A DNA stretch of 64,000 bases from Trema orientale (Eukaryota > Streptophyta > Magnoliopsida > Rosales > Cannabaceae), in contig JXTC01000181.1 of assembly GCA_002914845.1 (NCBI GenBank), positions 248,001 to 312,000 on the forward strand, given 5' to 3'. Positions 36,454-46,954 of the stretch are shown in pieces. Below the pieces are notes generated by a model. It saw only the letters and a program-made list of their open reading frames with translations, searched no databases and was not told the DNA's origin. The translations under genes were made by a program, and so were the position numbers. Every line of letters starts with the position of its first letter. Positions within the stretch are counted from its first letter, which is position 1.

Positions 36454-39018
36454 TGTCACGACCGAAATTCTAAAGCCATGACTTTTAGTAATTTTAAGTT
36501 GAAACAGTAATAAATAGTAATTTTTACAAAATTCTGGAAAATTTAATACTTAAAATTTTAATTTTTAGTCCTCAAAAATAGGTAAAATTCAAAAGTAAGA
36601 ATACTCTCATTACTTTTAATTTCTTTAGAAACTATAAACTTAATATTTAGAAGAATTCCATTTAATTCATTTAGAAACTTTTTATTTAAAATCATGAAGT
36701 TTAATAAAATGAATCCAATGTCCAAACAATTTACATAAAATCATTTGTATTTCTAAGAGCTCAATTTAATAGCAAAACTATCCGCATACATCTACTTAGT
36801 AAATACACTACTATTGGCTAAATAAATTTGACATAGAAAGTAGAGATGATATAGAGTAAGTACCAACCAATGAAGAGACAAACGACATACATATGCTAAA
36901 CAAGCTTGTCAAGCCACCATGACAACTACCACAAATGTTCAACACCTGAAAGTGGGAGGAAGTAGAGGGTGAGCATTCGCATGCTCAGTAGAAACACAAT
37001 TACCATGAATGCAATTTTTACCAAACCTGCATAGTTAATACCTTTTCCAAAATTCATTTATAAACCGAGTTTATAAAATAATTGAAATCCAGAATAATCA
37101 TACATTCAAAACCAAAACCAGTACTACAAGATTGTACATATTATAAATCAATCCGTCCCATGAGTTCACATCCTCTCATCACGAACCAGAGTAACTCGTA
37201 CTACGTGTACTAAGTACTTTCTGCCTGATACCTATCCTATAAAACTAGAGAGAAACCCATGTCTCTATGCCTACCAAACTGGAGGGGTAGCTGAATGCCT
37301 ATGCCTACTGAGATGGAGATAATCAGAAAACCATGCTCGTACGGTCTCTCACTGAGGGCGGGGGTACTGGCCGCCTACTAAATACCGCGATACCTAAGAT
37401 GTATCTTATGTGTGATTCTATAGTACGTACAATATGTAACAAGATTCATAATAACCATACAAAACAAAACCAAACAATGCTTTAAAACTCCACTTGGTAT
37501 TATCCTGGAATTTACTGTACCATGGGCAGGAAATCTACTGAATCACCCCAAAATCACAATTTTATAAACATGTATGGAAGTCACACAGTCTAATTCCAGA
37601 ATAATCCAAGATTTTCCAACAATTTATCAAAATATCGTTTTATTCACGATTTTTCACAAAATACTCATGACGCAAAATTTAAATTAAATCACGTATAAAA
37701 CTATGTAATTCAACCCCTACCTTGATACAGTAGTTTTACCAAGCCAATGACACTCGAAAGATCTCTCATTGGTCACTTGGGTGCTCGGATGATCATTTCG
37801 GGATCCCAAAAAGTCCACTTAAAAAAGTGACTTTTCCACCAGAGCCTCAAATGGAGAAACGAAGGTCACCACTCAATTTAAAACACATAAAAATGTTAGG
37901 TTAGACATCTAATTTGTCAAAAGTAGGTCCCAGTGCGGGACCCGCTTCATGGCACACAAAACAACAATATTCACGAGTCTCGGAATTTGTGCTATTTCGA
38001 AATATTGTGATATTATATATCAAAATTCGTTTCTCGATCTCACTAAATCCAAATTTTAAATCAGAATTCAATTTCGAGATCCCGAGCCTTAAACCGGCAT
38101 TCAAATCCGAGAATTATAAAAATATCTCTTTTTGGAATTAATTTGAAAAATGTCCACTATAAGAAGTATTTAGTAAAATATCATTTTTGTTGATTATTTG
38201 TAAAAAATCACTTTTTTGAAATATTTCAAAAATTATCATTATTACATAAGTATTTAGGAAAATATCACTTTCAAAAATATTTGAAAAAGTATCAACTTCA
38301 CTGATTATTTATAAAAAAATGTCATTTTTTGCAATAATATTTCGAAAAGTAACACTTTCTAATTTCAGCCTAAGGCCCAAACTGAACAGTAACAGACTTA
38401 GTCCAATACTATTCAGTTTTGCAAAAATATTCTTTTTTTTCCCAATTAGAAAAATATCACATTTTTCAATTTAAGATTTCTGTCAAACTGGATATCATTT
38501 CAACACAACACCACTATATTTATTAATGATTCAATCTCCTCTTTCACCTCATATAATTTTTACGACCATAAAAATAATTTTACAAAAATAATTGAATAAA
38601 AACCACAAATTAATTTGTAAAACGGCAAAAAAAACTCAGAATTGGCTTACCAGAGTTGATTTGCCAGAAAGTAGCGGCTGAGGAAGGTCGGGGGAGCTTG
38701 GGCTTGCCATCTATGGTGATGGTTGGTTCTTGGCTGAAAGTTACGAAGAAGAAGAAGAAGAAGAAGAAGAATAAGGAAGAAGAAAGAAGAAGAAGAAAAG
38801 AAAAAAGGAAAAGAAAAAGAAAGAGAGAGAGAGATAGATATTGTCAGGTATAGGAAAGAAAGAAGAACATGTGTAGTGTTTAAAAATAAAGTGGGTCCCA
38901 CCACTTATATAAAATATTATATTATATTTTGATTTATTTATTTTTAATTCCAAAAATTACAATTTACCCTCTTAGGTTTAAATGACCTTATTATCCCTTT
39001 AGAAATCTGGTTTTTACA
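36454..39018 (-). repeat. 5' LTR (right) of the LARD-like element
   Basis: This 2565-bp LTR matches the left LTR. On the minus strand it starts TGTAAAAACC and ends GGTCGTGACA next to the primer-binding site. It carries the same GAA-rich tract (38745-38840). Confidence 0.88.
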
Positions 39019-39404
39019 ATTATGGTACTAATTACATCATAAACAATGTCATTTTAGGCTCTTTTTGAGATAGAAAAATTCATTTTGGTTATTTTAGAGA
39101 TGGAAAAAATTTTAGCACAAGTACTTTTGATATCAAACATTGTCCAAAACTCATGATATGAGTAAAATGTTGGTTTCTTATTTATATTGCCACTTTGTTT
39201 TAGTCTTGTTATGCAGTTATTGTAGAATAATATTGTTTTAAACCAACAATGATTATACAAGAAACCATTGAGCTTACTTTTCTCTTCTTTGGAAGAAGCC
39301 ATTTATTTCTCTTTTCTCCAAAGAAAATAGCGTTGGTGGGAACTAGGTAATATTGGCACTATAGGGACTTTGTTTTCCAGCATATTCCCTTACTATTGCA
39401 GTTA

Positions 39405-39569
39405 TATGAGACTCACATGATAACTTAACAGTTTTTTAGATGTCAAACACAAGAGGATTAACAGATGCAAGCAAAATAAAAAATTTAGGATATTTTTGCC
39501 ACCAAAAAAAAGTTGGAGACCAATATGCCAAACCAAAGAAACGTTAGGGAATAATGATACCATTAACCC
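39405..39569 (-). repeat. right terminal inverted repeat of the Mutator-like element
   Basis: Inverted partner of 29232-29396; it includes AATATGCCAAACCAAAGAAA and ends CATTAACCC at 39569. Between the nested LTR element and this TIR (39019-39404) a short minus-strand ORF begins MASSKEEKSKLNG at 39302; it is too short and unlike any family to name. Confidence 0.75.
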
Positions 39570-39698
39570 CTTTTTATGCTATGTTAATTGCCACTTTCTA
39601 CAACTAAACTTCCACTTCATATTGAATTTGGTGGGGACAAGCAATGAATAAAAAAACTATTAAAAAAAAAGGTTGCATAAATTAGAGTAAAGAAAAGG

Positions 39699-40025
39699 GC
39701 TTTTTAGTTAAATGACCGAATTTTAGATCATAGTTTGTAAAATAACCATTTTTTCAAATACTATTGGAAAATGACCGAATTTTAAAAATTATTTAAAAAT
39801 GACCATTTTTCATGTTTAACATATCAAAATATATTGATTTACTTTTTAAAAATTGATTTATTTTTTCAAAAATTGATTTACTTTTTCTAAAATTGATTTA
39901 CTTCATAAAAAATTAATTTACTTTATAAAAAGTAGATCAAATAAAAAATAGTTTTTTTTAAAATAAAATTATAAAATGGTCATTTATTAAATAGGTGTAA
40001 AAACAATCATTTTGTTAAATTAGCC
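39699..40025. mobile_element. AT-rich MITE
   Basis: GGCTTTTTAGTTAAATGACC at 39699 is mirrored by the right end (AATCATTTTGTTAAATTAGCC, ending 40025). Inside are several AAAATTGATTTACTTTTT repeats. Non-coding. Confidence 0.5.
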
Positions 40026-40027
40026 TT

Positions 40028-40230
40028 AAACAGAAGGCCATTTCTTATAAATACTAAATGTTGGGTTACAGAGGATGAGTTGGAACCAATAAGTGGAAGT
40101 GGTCTAATTTTTTCCTTCATGCTCTTCTATCAGTAGAGGTCATTTATAATAGATACTAAATTGGGGTTACAAATGATGAGTTAGATCCAATAAGTGGTGG
40201 TGATCTAATTTTTTGACTCTCTAACACTTT
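40028..40230. repeat. ~104-bp tandem duplication
   Basis: AATACTAAATGTTGGGTTAC through AAGTGGTCTAATTTTTT recurs about 104 bp later (GATACTAAATTGGGGTTACA through GGTGATCTAATTTTTT). The first copy ends with TTTTTTCCTTCATGCTCTTC, which reappears at 44258-44288 (see findings). Confidence 0.6.
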
Positions 40231-40409
40231 TACCTATAAAAACAAACAAGAATTACAAAAATACGGAGGTCAGGTTTTTTTTTTCGTACAGTTTTTATTA
40301 GAAAAATATCATTTTTAAAATGCTTACTAGTTACTAATTACCAATTATCAGTTATAAATACCTTGGTTGCTAGTTACCAGTTTTTGGAAACTAGTTCCCA
40401 GTTATTAGT

Positions 40410-40550
40410 TACTATTTTAAAAAATAGTATTTTTCTAAATATTTTTTAAAAATAATATTTTTCTATTAAAATCCCGTACTAGACCTAAAAAAACACAGGC
40501 CACTATATTTTTTAATTTTTTTTAAATGCAGTAAAAGGCCTAATGTCCCT
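40410..40550 (+). repeat. dispersed repeat, copy B (partner at 28935-29075)
   Basis: Same-orientation relative of 28935-29075, from AAAAAATAGTATTTTTCTAA to ATGCAGTAAAAGGCCTAATG. Family unknown. Confidence 0.5.
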
Positions 40551-40629
40551 AATTTTTTGTGGAAATCAGAAAAAACACGGCATTTTAAAAAATATTAACA
40601 GTTATACGGAGCTATACTTTTTATTAAGT

Positions 40630-40980
40630 TCATACGGTATTTTTCAGAAAAATACCCACATTTTTTCCCTTTTTTTTCCATTTTATCTCACTCAGATTCG
40701 AGGAACCCCATAGTTGAATCTGACACTGAAGACGAACCAATTGAAGCTTCGTAATCCTCCAAACTTTTCGACGACATGAACCCGAACCCATCTTTCCTAG
40801 ATTACTAACAACCATGGATTTACTCCAGCCAGTTGTGCTTCCAATTCCCATGCATTTTGGGTCCCTCCCAAAAACATTAATAGTTGGTAAAGAAAGGAGA
40901 ATGGTATCACAATATTCTCCATTAGACTTCTTGGAATCATAGTGGTGACCCTTGTTTTTGCCTGGACTAACCATTTGCAA
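40630..40980 (-). other. unassigned ORF of 116 codons, probably a gene fragment or chance
   Basis: A minus-strand ORF opens with MQMVSPGKNKGHHYDSKKSN and includes TTGWSKSMVVSNLGKMGSGS. Its base composition is less AT-rich than its surroundings, which hints at captured or decayed coding sequence. I recognise no family. It lies in a repeat-dominated segment bounded by a 28-bp direct repeat. A real gene is not supported. Confidence 0.2.
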
Positions 40981-41799
40981 AGAAAGATTGGCTCTCGTCT
41001 TCTAGGACAGAGATCTCATTTTCAACATATCTCTCTATTTTCTTTTGTTTTTTAATTTTTTTTGTTTTGATTCATAGGGTTTTTTCTTTTTTTTTTTTGT
41101 AATAAAAATTTGGTATTCTTAATCTGCTTGCTTTCATAGTCGATGGATTTTGCTCTGTTCAACTTCTTATTATGTCCTTGGCTTTTGTTCAGTTTAGTTC
41201 AACTCAACTTCTTATTGTATTGTGTTGAGTTTGACACTTTTTCGTATTTCAGTATTTAGATGCTTTTGTAATGGTTAGAACTCATGATAACTTCTCAGTA
41301 ATGATCTGTTTCCTAGAATATGGCATTTGGCTTTCCTAATTTTGTTTACACGAGAGGGAAAAGTTTGGTTGGATCTTTTATATTATTCTTTCGTCTTCTG
41401 ATAATCATTGAGACTTTCTTTTTGAATTAATATTCAATTTAAACTCAAAAGCTCTAGTCCAAGCTTTATTCATTTTTTATTCAATAATCATCCACTTGAA
41501 ACTTTACATAGGCTTCAAATTGGCGTCCTATTGTATATTACAGTAAATATCATGCGGGAATTGATAGTCATCTAATTACTGGCATCCTATTTTTCTTCTC
41601 ATATGTCTATATTGAAGGGCATTAAGCACGATTGTTATTCATCCATGCCTTCATATATTTAGTTCTAACTAATAGAAAATTTTTTAGTGAATTATTAAGA
41701 ATCTAATATTTAACAATGTTTATAACTAGTATTCACTTGAGCATTATGTTCTTGTAAGGTATTCGTTAATTTGTTTGCGAGAAATATGGATTCTTGGAA

Positions 41800-41905
41800 G
41801 GCTATGTTTGTTTAGTACGTAAGTGCTGGGGATTTAATCTAGACAAAGAAGTTGTTTGATGAGATGCTTTAGCGACATAATGTCGCTTGGTAGGTAGCTC
41901 GATGA
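41800..41905 (+). pseudogene. PPR-gene relic
   Basis: One frame reads YVSAGDLI-stop-TKKLFDEML-stop-RHNVAW-stop, matching the pentatricopeptide-repeat pattern in which a ...TKKLFDEM helix is followed by ...RNVVSWN. The interrupting codons are all TAG, and CAG (Gln) would fit at these places, consistent with C-to-T decay. Only about one motif remains; no functional product. Confidence 0.5.
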
Positions 41906-41999
41906 GAAAGTTTTCAAGTGAGGTTTCCCATTTCATATGTTTAGTCAATTTTTTTTTTTAATGTGGGTATTGCTTAATTTTTTAATAGCTACCAATAAC

Positions 42000-43900
42000 C
42001 AAATTGCCAATCAGTTATAAAATTAGTTACTAGTGACTAATAACTAATCACTGGTCTTTATAACTAGTCATTAATTAAAACCAGTAACCAATCAGTCTTG
42101 TCAATTATAATCAACTAGTCTTGTGACCGTAGTAACTAAATAATAATAACTAAAGAACATAGAAACTAATTATAGATAGTAACTAGTAACCAAATTTAAT
42201 AGTAGTAACTAGAGAAATCAGTGATCAAATTCGAAATAGTAATCATAAACTGAATTGATTACTAGTAACCAATTCAGTTTTATGACTGGTAACTGAAAAC
42301 CATAAATTAGTAACCAATAGTAACAATTTTTGAAAAATTATACTTTTGCTTTCCAAAAATATCATTTAGCTGTAGCATTTTTTTTTTTTTTTTGCATTGT
42401 ATTTTTGAAATTATTTTTATTATTGTCACCAGTAGCCAAACTAGTAATCGATAATTAAATTGGTAACCGATAACTAGATTAGTTATTAGTAGCCACCAAC
42501 CAGTCAACAATCTTCTGACTAGTCATTAGTTTTGAAACTAGTAACCAAATTAGTTACTAGTTATCAGTAATTTGTCATCAGTCTCTATAAGTAGCTACCG
42601 GCATAAAAAAACTAGTAACTAGATTAGTAACCAATCATTACTATCTTTACAACTTATTATTAAAAATTATTGTTTTTGGTTATGGTTACTAATTTGATGA
42701 CTAGTGACCTTATTAGTTGGCCACAAGTTTGGATACTAGTAACTAATCACTAGTCTTGTAATTGTAATCAGTGACCAGTCTGAAAATTTGTAACTAACAG
42801 TAACAATTTATGAAAAATTATACTTTCGCTTTCCAAAAATATCATTTAGCTGCGACATTTTCCTTTTGCATTGTATTTTTGAAATTATTTTTATTATTGT
42901 CACAAGTAACCAAATTAGTAATCGATAATCAAATTGGTAACTAATAACTAGATTAGTTGTTAGTAGCCACCAACTAGTCAACAATCTTCTGACTAGTCAT
43001 TAGTTTCGAAACTAGTAACCAAATTAGTTACTAGTTACCAGTAATTAGTCATCAGTCTTTATAAGTAGCTAATAGTATGAAAACTAGTAACTAGATTAGT
43101 AACCAATCATTAGTATCTTTACAACTTATTATTAAAAATTATTTTTTTGGTTATGGTTACCAGTTTGATGACTAGTGACCTCATTAGTTGGCTACAAGTT
43201 TGGATACTAGTAACTAATCACTAGTCTTATAATTATAATCAGTCACTAATCTGAAAATTTGTAACTAAATTAGTTACGAGTAACCAGATTGGATATAGTA
43301 AAAAGTTACCCATCTTATTAGTAACCATTAATCATATTGATAACTAATAAATAGTAACCAAATTAGATAGTGACATCAAGGCTAGTGGCCAATAACCAAT
43401 GAGTAACTAGTCTAATATTGGTAATGGGTAACCAGTAACCAAATTGGCCTTACATGGAAATCAGAAACTAGTGTAACTATTAACAAGATTGATTATTAGT
43501 TCCATTATTTTGGATACAATTGATAAATAATAAGTAGTAACCAAATTCAATAGTGACATCAAGGCTAGTGGCCAATAACCAATGGGTAACCAGTCTAATA
43601 TTAGTAATTGGTAACCAGTAACCAAATTAGATAGTGACATCAAGGCCAGTGGCCAATAATCAATGAGCAACCAGTCTAATATTAGTAATTGGTAACCAGT
43701 AATTAAATTAGCCTTCAATGAAAATCAGAAACTAGTGTAACTAGTAACAAGATTGATTATTAGTTCTATTATTTTGGATACAATTGGTAAATAGTAACTG
43801 GTTACCAGATTGGTTACTAACTAGTCATTAGTCTTCTAGTTACTGATAGTTAGTATTTAGTCTTCTAGTTACTGATAGTTAGTATCCTAAGTAATTAAAG
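42000..43900. repeat. AGTAACCAAATT-rich tandem and segmental repeats
   Basis: Nearly the whole stretch consists of degenerate AGTAACCAAATTAGTTACTA-like words in both orientations. A 480-bp unit starting GTAACAATTTTTGAAAAATT at 42320 is duplicated from 42800 to about 43275. A smaller unit with TAGTGACATCAAGG and CTAGTGGCCAATAACCAATG occurs at 43367, 43550 and 43630. A thinner related tract is at 51880-52080. ORFs here are products of the repeat. Confidence 0.75.
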
Positions 43901-44429
43901 ATTGAAGAGAAAAAAAAAAGTAAGTATAATATTTTTTTTTGTTTCTTAAAGATTAAAGTGAGAAAAAGAAAAAAGAAAAGTAGTGCTAATGTCTAGCAAC
44001 CAACTTAAACCATGACAAGATATTGAGACTAATAGTACCTACCACTATGCAAATAAAACTTTTTATCATTGATTATGCTTTTTTACTTTATAACTCCTTT
44101 AAAACAAAGATGGTTTTATTTACAACATCTGCCACCGCATTTTTACACTTATTTTTTCAAAAATAACAATCTTATGTGGTATGAAAACTCATTATTCTCC
44201 ATTACCGTATTTATGTAATTCTTTTTATTTTTAATGGTAAAGGCCAAAAAAACCCTGATTTTTTCCGTCATGCTCTTCTATCAGTGAAGCTGAACAATGG
44301 GGGAATTTGGCAATTACCCTTAATTAAACATGATTACCCCTTTTTTTTATAATCTTCTACTCATACCCTTTTTTATTTGTAAACTACCTAAATTACCCTT
44401 AAAAGTAAACGTGAATAAATCGGCCCTTT

Positions 44430-44650
44430 CATGGTCTCTCCTCCTTCTCTCTCTAAAAATTGTCGAACGCTCTCTTCTCTCTCTATAAAAATGGCCGAAC
44501 GCTCTCCTCTCTCTCTCTCTAAAAATGGCCGAATACTCTCCTCTCTCTCTCTCGCTCTCCTCTCTCTCTCTCTAAAAATGGCCGAACGCTCTCCTCTCTC
44601 TCTCTCTCTAAAAATGTCCGAAATCTCTCTCATCTCTCTCTAAAATCACA
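44430..44650 (+). repeat. CT-rich minisatellite
   Basis: Units of the form AAAAATGGCCGAACGCTCTC followed by (CT)n occur about five times with variable CT length (roughly 33-48 bp each). The long open frames seen on both strands here arise from the CT/GA repeat. Confidence 0.8.
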
Positions 44651-44815
44651 CACTCTCTCTTCTCTCTCTGTAATTGTCATCTTCGTTGAATAAATCGGCT
44701 TGGAGTGGGTTTTGTGGTCGATTCATCGGAGAAAAAATAACCTACCGGAGGCATTTTTGCTGATAAAGCTCGGAATCGGCATAGGAGATTAATGCAAGCT
44801 TTTCATGTAAACCAT

Positions 44816-45495
44816 TTGTTTACAGTTTAGTTTCTTTTTAAGCATAGACGTGAACAAGTTGTTTACTGTTACTTACGAAACCAGTTGATTACATTTTTGT
44901 CTCTCTAATAGAGGTTGAAACTTCTTGTTTACAGTTATTGGGAAAAAAAAAATTAATTATAACTAAAGCACTGAAGCAGATCTATAAGTTATAGCAGTTG
45001 TTTACAGTTTAGTTTCCTTTTAAGCATAGACGTGAACAAGTTGTTTACTATTACTTGTGAAACCAGTTGATTCCATTTTTGTCTTTCTAATAAAGGTTGA
45101 AACTTCTTGTTTACAGTTATCGGAAAAAAAAAAATTATAGCCAAAGCACTGAAGCAGATCTGTAAATTATACCAATTGTTTACAGTTTAAGTTCTTTTTA
45201 AGCATAGAAGTGAACAAGTTGTTTACTATTAGTTCCGAAATCAGTTGGTTACATTTTTGTCTCTGTTGTAGAGGTTGAAACTTCTTGTTTACAATTATCA
45301 GGAAAAAAAAAGTTAATTATAGCCAAAGTACTGAAGCAGATCTATAAATTATACCAGTTGTTTACAGTTTAAGTTCTTTTTAAGCATAGACGTGAACAAG
45401 TTGTTTACTATTAGTTCCGAAACCAGTTGGTTACATTTTTGTCTCTCTTATAAAGGTTGAAACGTCTTGTTTACAGTTATCGGGGAAAAAAAGTT
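44816..45495. repeat. ~182-bp tandem repeat, nearly four copies
   Basis: Units start with TTGTTTACAGTTTA at about 44816, 44998, 45175 and 45358 (spacing 182, 177 and 183). Each contains AAGCATAGACGTGAACAAGT, GGTTGAAACTTCTTGTTTAC and a poly-A stretch. Divergence between units is low, so the array is fairly recent. Confidence 0.8.
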
Positions 45496-45639
45496 AACTA
45501 AGGGTAAAATTGAAAATGTAAGTGAAAAAACGGGTAACAAATTATTCACATTTTAAAAACGGACAAGTTGAAAATATCCAACCCAAAAACGGGTATTGAG
45601 TCTAATTTCCACCTGAACAATGGGCCGAATTTTCTGTGA

Positions 45640-46018
45640 GTCAAGTCAAACACAGTAAGCCCACTAAACGAGGACACATTAATTATGGGCCTAGTACGTC
45701 TGATACTAGCCCAGATAAAAAGGTCCAAACACTCTTAGCCCTAGTCCCCAGATAACTCGTATTTTAAAAAAATAAAAATAAAAATTAAATAAAAAATCAG
45801 AAAGAAGATACTGTTGCTCTGAATCTTACCAGAGTTGAAGATCTCAGAACATATAAACCCCTAACGTGAAAACCAGATAAGAGAGCCGAAAAGTGGAACT
45901 ATTATATATAAAGTAGGAAAAGGAATTATAATTATTGTTTTTTTTAAAAAAATTTATTTTTGTGAATTTATATTATATAATCCATTATCTCTTTTATCCT
46001 TTTCCTTGTTCTTAACTT
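45640..46018 (+). promoter_or_regulatory. promoter and leader of the Sel1-like gene
   Basis: The region has site II-type words (TGGGCC at about 45687, with GCCCA-type words at about 45658 and 45710) and telo-box-like CCCTA words (AGCCCTAG near 45737, ACCCCTAA near 45858). Site II and telo-box elements are typical of broadly expressed, growth-linked plant genes. No strong TATA box is fixed; an A/T-rich stretch lies just before the ATG. Confidence 0.4.
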
Positions 46019-46954
46019 ATGGGAAAGTCACTTCCATCTACGACCAGACTCCAAGAATTGACCAAGGTAGTCTCGTCGTCGGAAAAGCTCCAAAAGTCAA
46101 AGTTGACAAAACCCATATCCCGAATCCGAATTCCCTCGCCCGAACCGGTCAGATCGGAGCAGGACAAGTCGAGGAGGATGGAGAGCTCTGAGGGTCAGAC
46201 TCAGCCTCAGCCTCAGCCGCTATCGCTTGTGGTGGCCGACTGCGCCAAGCGTTGGTTTCGGGACACCCTCAAGGAGGCCAAGGCTGGCGATACCGCTATG
46301 CAGGTCTTGGTGGGCCAGATGTACTTCAATGGCTATGGTGTTGCTAAAGACCCTCAAAAGGTAAGGTATTTTCTGGATAAGATTTGTTTTGATGACTGAG
46401 CCAAAGACCCATGTTTTGGTAACAATCCTAAACCCTAAGTTTGGTCCCAGTATTTGCATTAGGCAAAAGAATTTGGAGAAGGGTATACACGTGTTTTGTG
46501 TTTATTATGCATCCTTATTTGGAATATCTAGAGGTGAATTTACTATTTTGTTTACTTTTCTAGTTTAGAATTTGTTATGTGGAGCTCACGAACTCGTTCT
46601 ATTCATTCTGATTTGGCATGCACACTCTCTTTTGCACTCTTCTTGATTACAATCATGTTTATTTGCTTTTATCATTGATATTGTCCCCTTCAATGTCCTT
46701 GTTGTGATATTGTGATTCTGAAGATGTTCACCATGTATTTGTGACTTGAAGGCACGTGTTTGGCTTGGTAGAGCCTCAAAAAGTCGAGCTTCGGCTTGGA
46801 ATGTAGGGGATAAACGTCCAGGTATGCTCTCTCTTGCTCTCTTGTTGAGTCATTGTAGAGGGTCTTTGCTTGTTCTAATCTGCATACTTCTTTGTCATTA
46901 GGCTATCATGCAAGTGATTCAGATTCGGATGAGCCAGAAGATGACCCAAAATAA
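46019..46954 (+). CDS. small Sel1-like repeat protein (At5g05360-like)
   Basis: Three exons: 46019-46360, 46752-46821, 46902-46954, with introns GTAAGG...AAG and GTATGC...TAG; total 154 residues. The basic Ser/Pro-rich N-terminus starts MGKSLPSTTRLQEL. The conserved core VADCAKRWFRDTLKEAKAGD then AMQVLVGQMYFNGYGVAKDP continues across the splice as QKARVWLGRASKSRASAW, one Sel1-type helical repeat (the GQMYFNGYGVxKDxxKARxW pattern). The acidic end is DSDSDEPEDDPK. Sel1 repeats usually mediate protein contacts; the function of this plant family is not known to me. The first ATG is preferred over the internal one at 46178 because MGKS-type starts recur in the family as I remember it. It is the likely orthologue of At5g05360, next to PLAC8 and HMA genes in Arabidopsis. 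Confidence 0.9.

Larger units (their letters stand above)
29967..39018 (-). mobile_element. LTR element without gag-pol (LARD-like), looks whole
   Basis: Two long direct repeats (29967-32541 and 36454-39018) have TG...CA termini and are flanked by the perfect 5-bp duplication ATTAT (29962-29966 and 39019-39023). Orientation is minus: a primer-binding site, GCTCTGATACCA (complement of TGGTATCAGAGC, initiator Met-tRNA type), lies at 36438-36449 inside the right LTR, and a purine-rich tract (complement of 32542-32556) abuts the left LTR. The 3.9-kb interior has no recognisable gag or pol, as in large retrotransposon derivatives. The GTCGTGACA-type LTR end next to this PBS is reminiscent of Tekay/Del chromoviruses. 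LTR divergence in sampled stretches is roughly 7-9%, suggesting an insertion a few million years old. It is nested in the Mutator-like element. Confidence 0.88.
29232..39569. mobile_element. Mutator-like long-TIR element, interrupted by an LTR element
   Basis: The left TIR (29232-29396) and right TIR (39405-39569) are ~165-bp inverted repeats with high identity; both contain GGTTTGGCATATT and begin GGGTTAATG when read inward. Candidate 9-bp target duplications (TTGTTTATA before, CTTTTTATG after) match at only 6 of 9 positions. Removing the nested LTR element leaves about 1.3 kb with no transposase, so the element is non-autonomous, in the Mutator-like style. Confidence 0.7.
44302..45612. mobile_element. 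TIR element built from minisatellites, 12-bp flanking repeat
   Basis: CTGAACAATGGG flanks the element perfectly at 44290-44301 and 45613-45624. The ends are imperfect inverted repeats: GGAATTTGGCAATTACCC at the left against GTGGAAATTAGACTCAATAC as complement of the right. The interior holds a CT-rich minisatellite (44430-44650) and a ~182-bp tandem repeat (44816-45495). No transposase. Long target duplication and internal repeats suggest a Mutator-like non-autonomous element, but the class is uncertain. Confidence 0.6.

Noticed and set aside
43461-43718. minus-strand ORF with a repeated peptide (GYQLLILDWL)
   Set aside because: The peptide repeat simply translates the AGTAACC DNA repeat; no gene context.
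44388-44643. Arg/Glu-rich and Ser/Leu-rich ORFs on both strands
   Set aside because: Translations of the CT/GA minisatellite.
46178-46180. internal ATG as the start of the Sel1-like protein
   Set aside because: The upstream ATG at 46019 is in frame, in an open frame, and gives an N-terminus resembling relatives as remembered.
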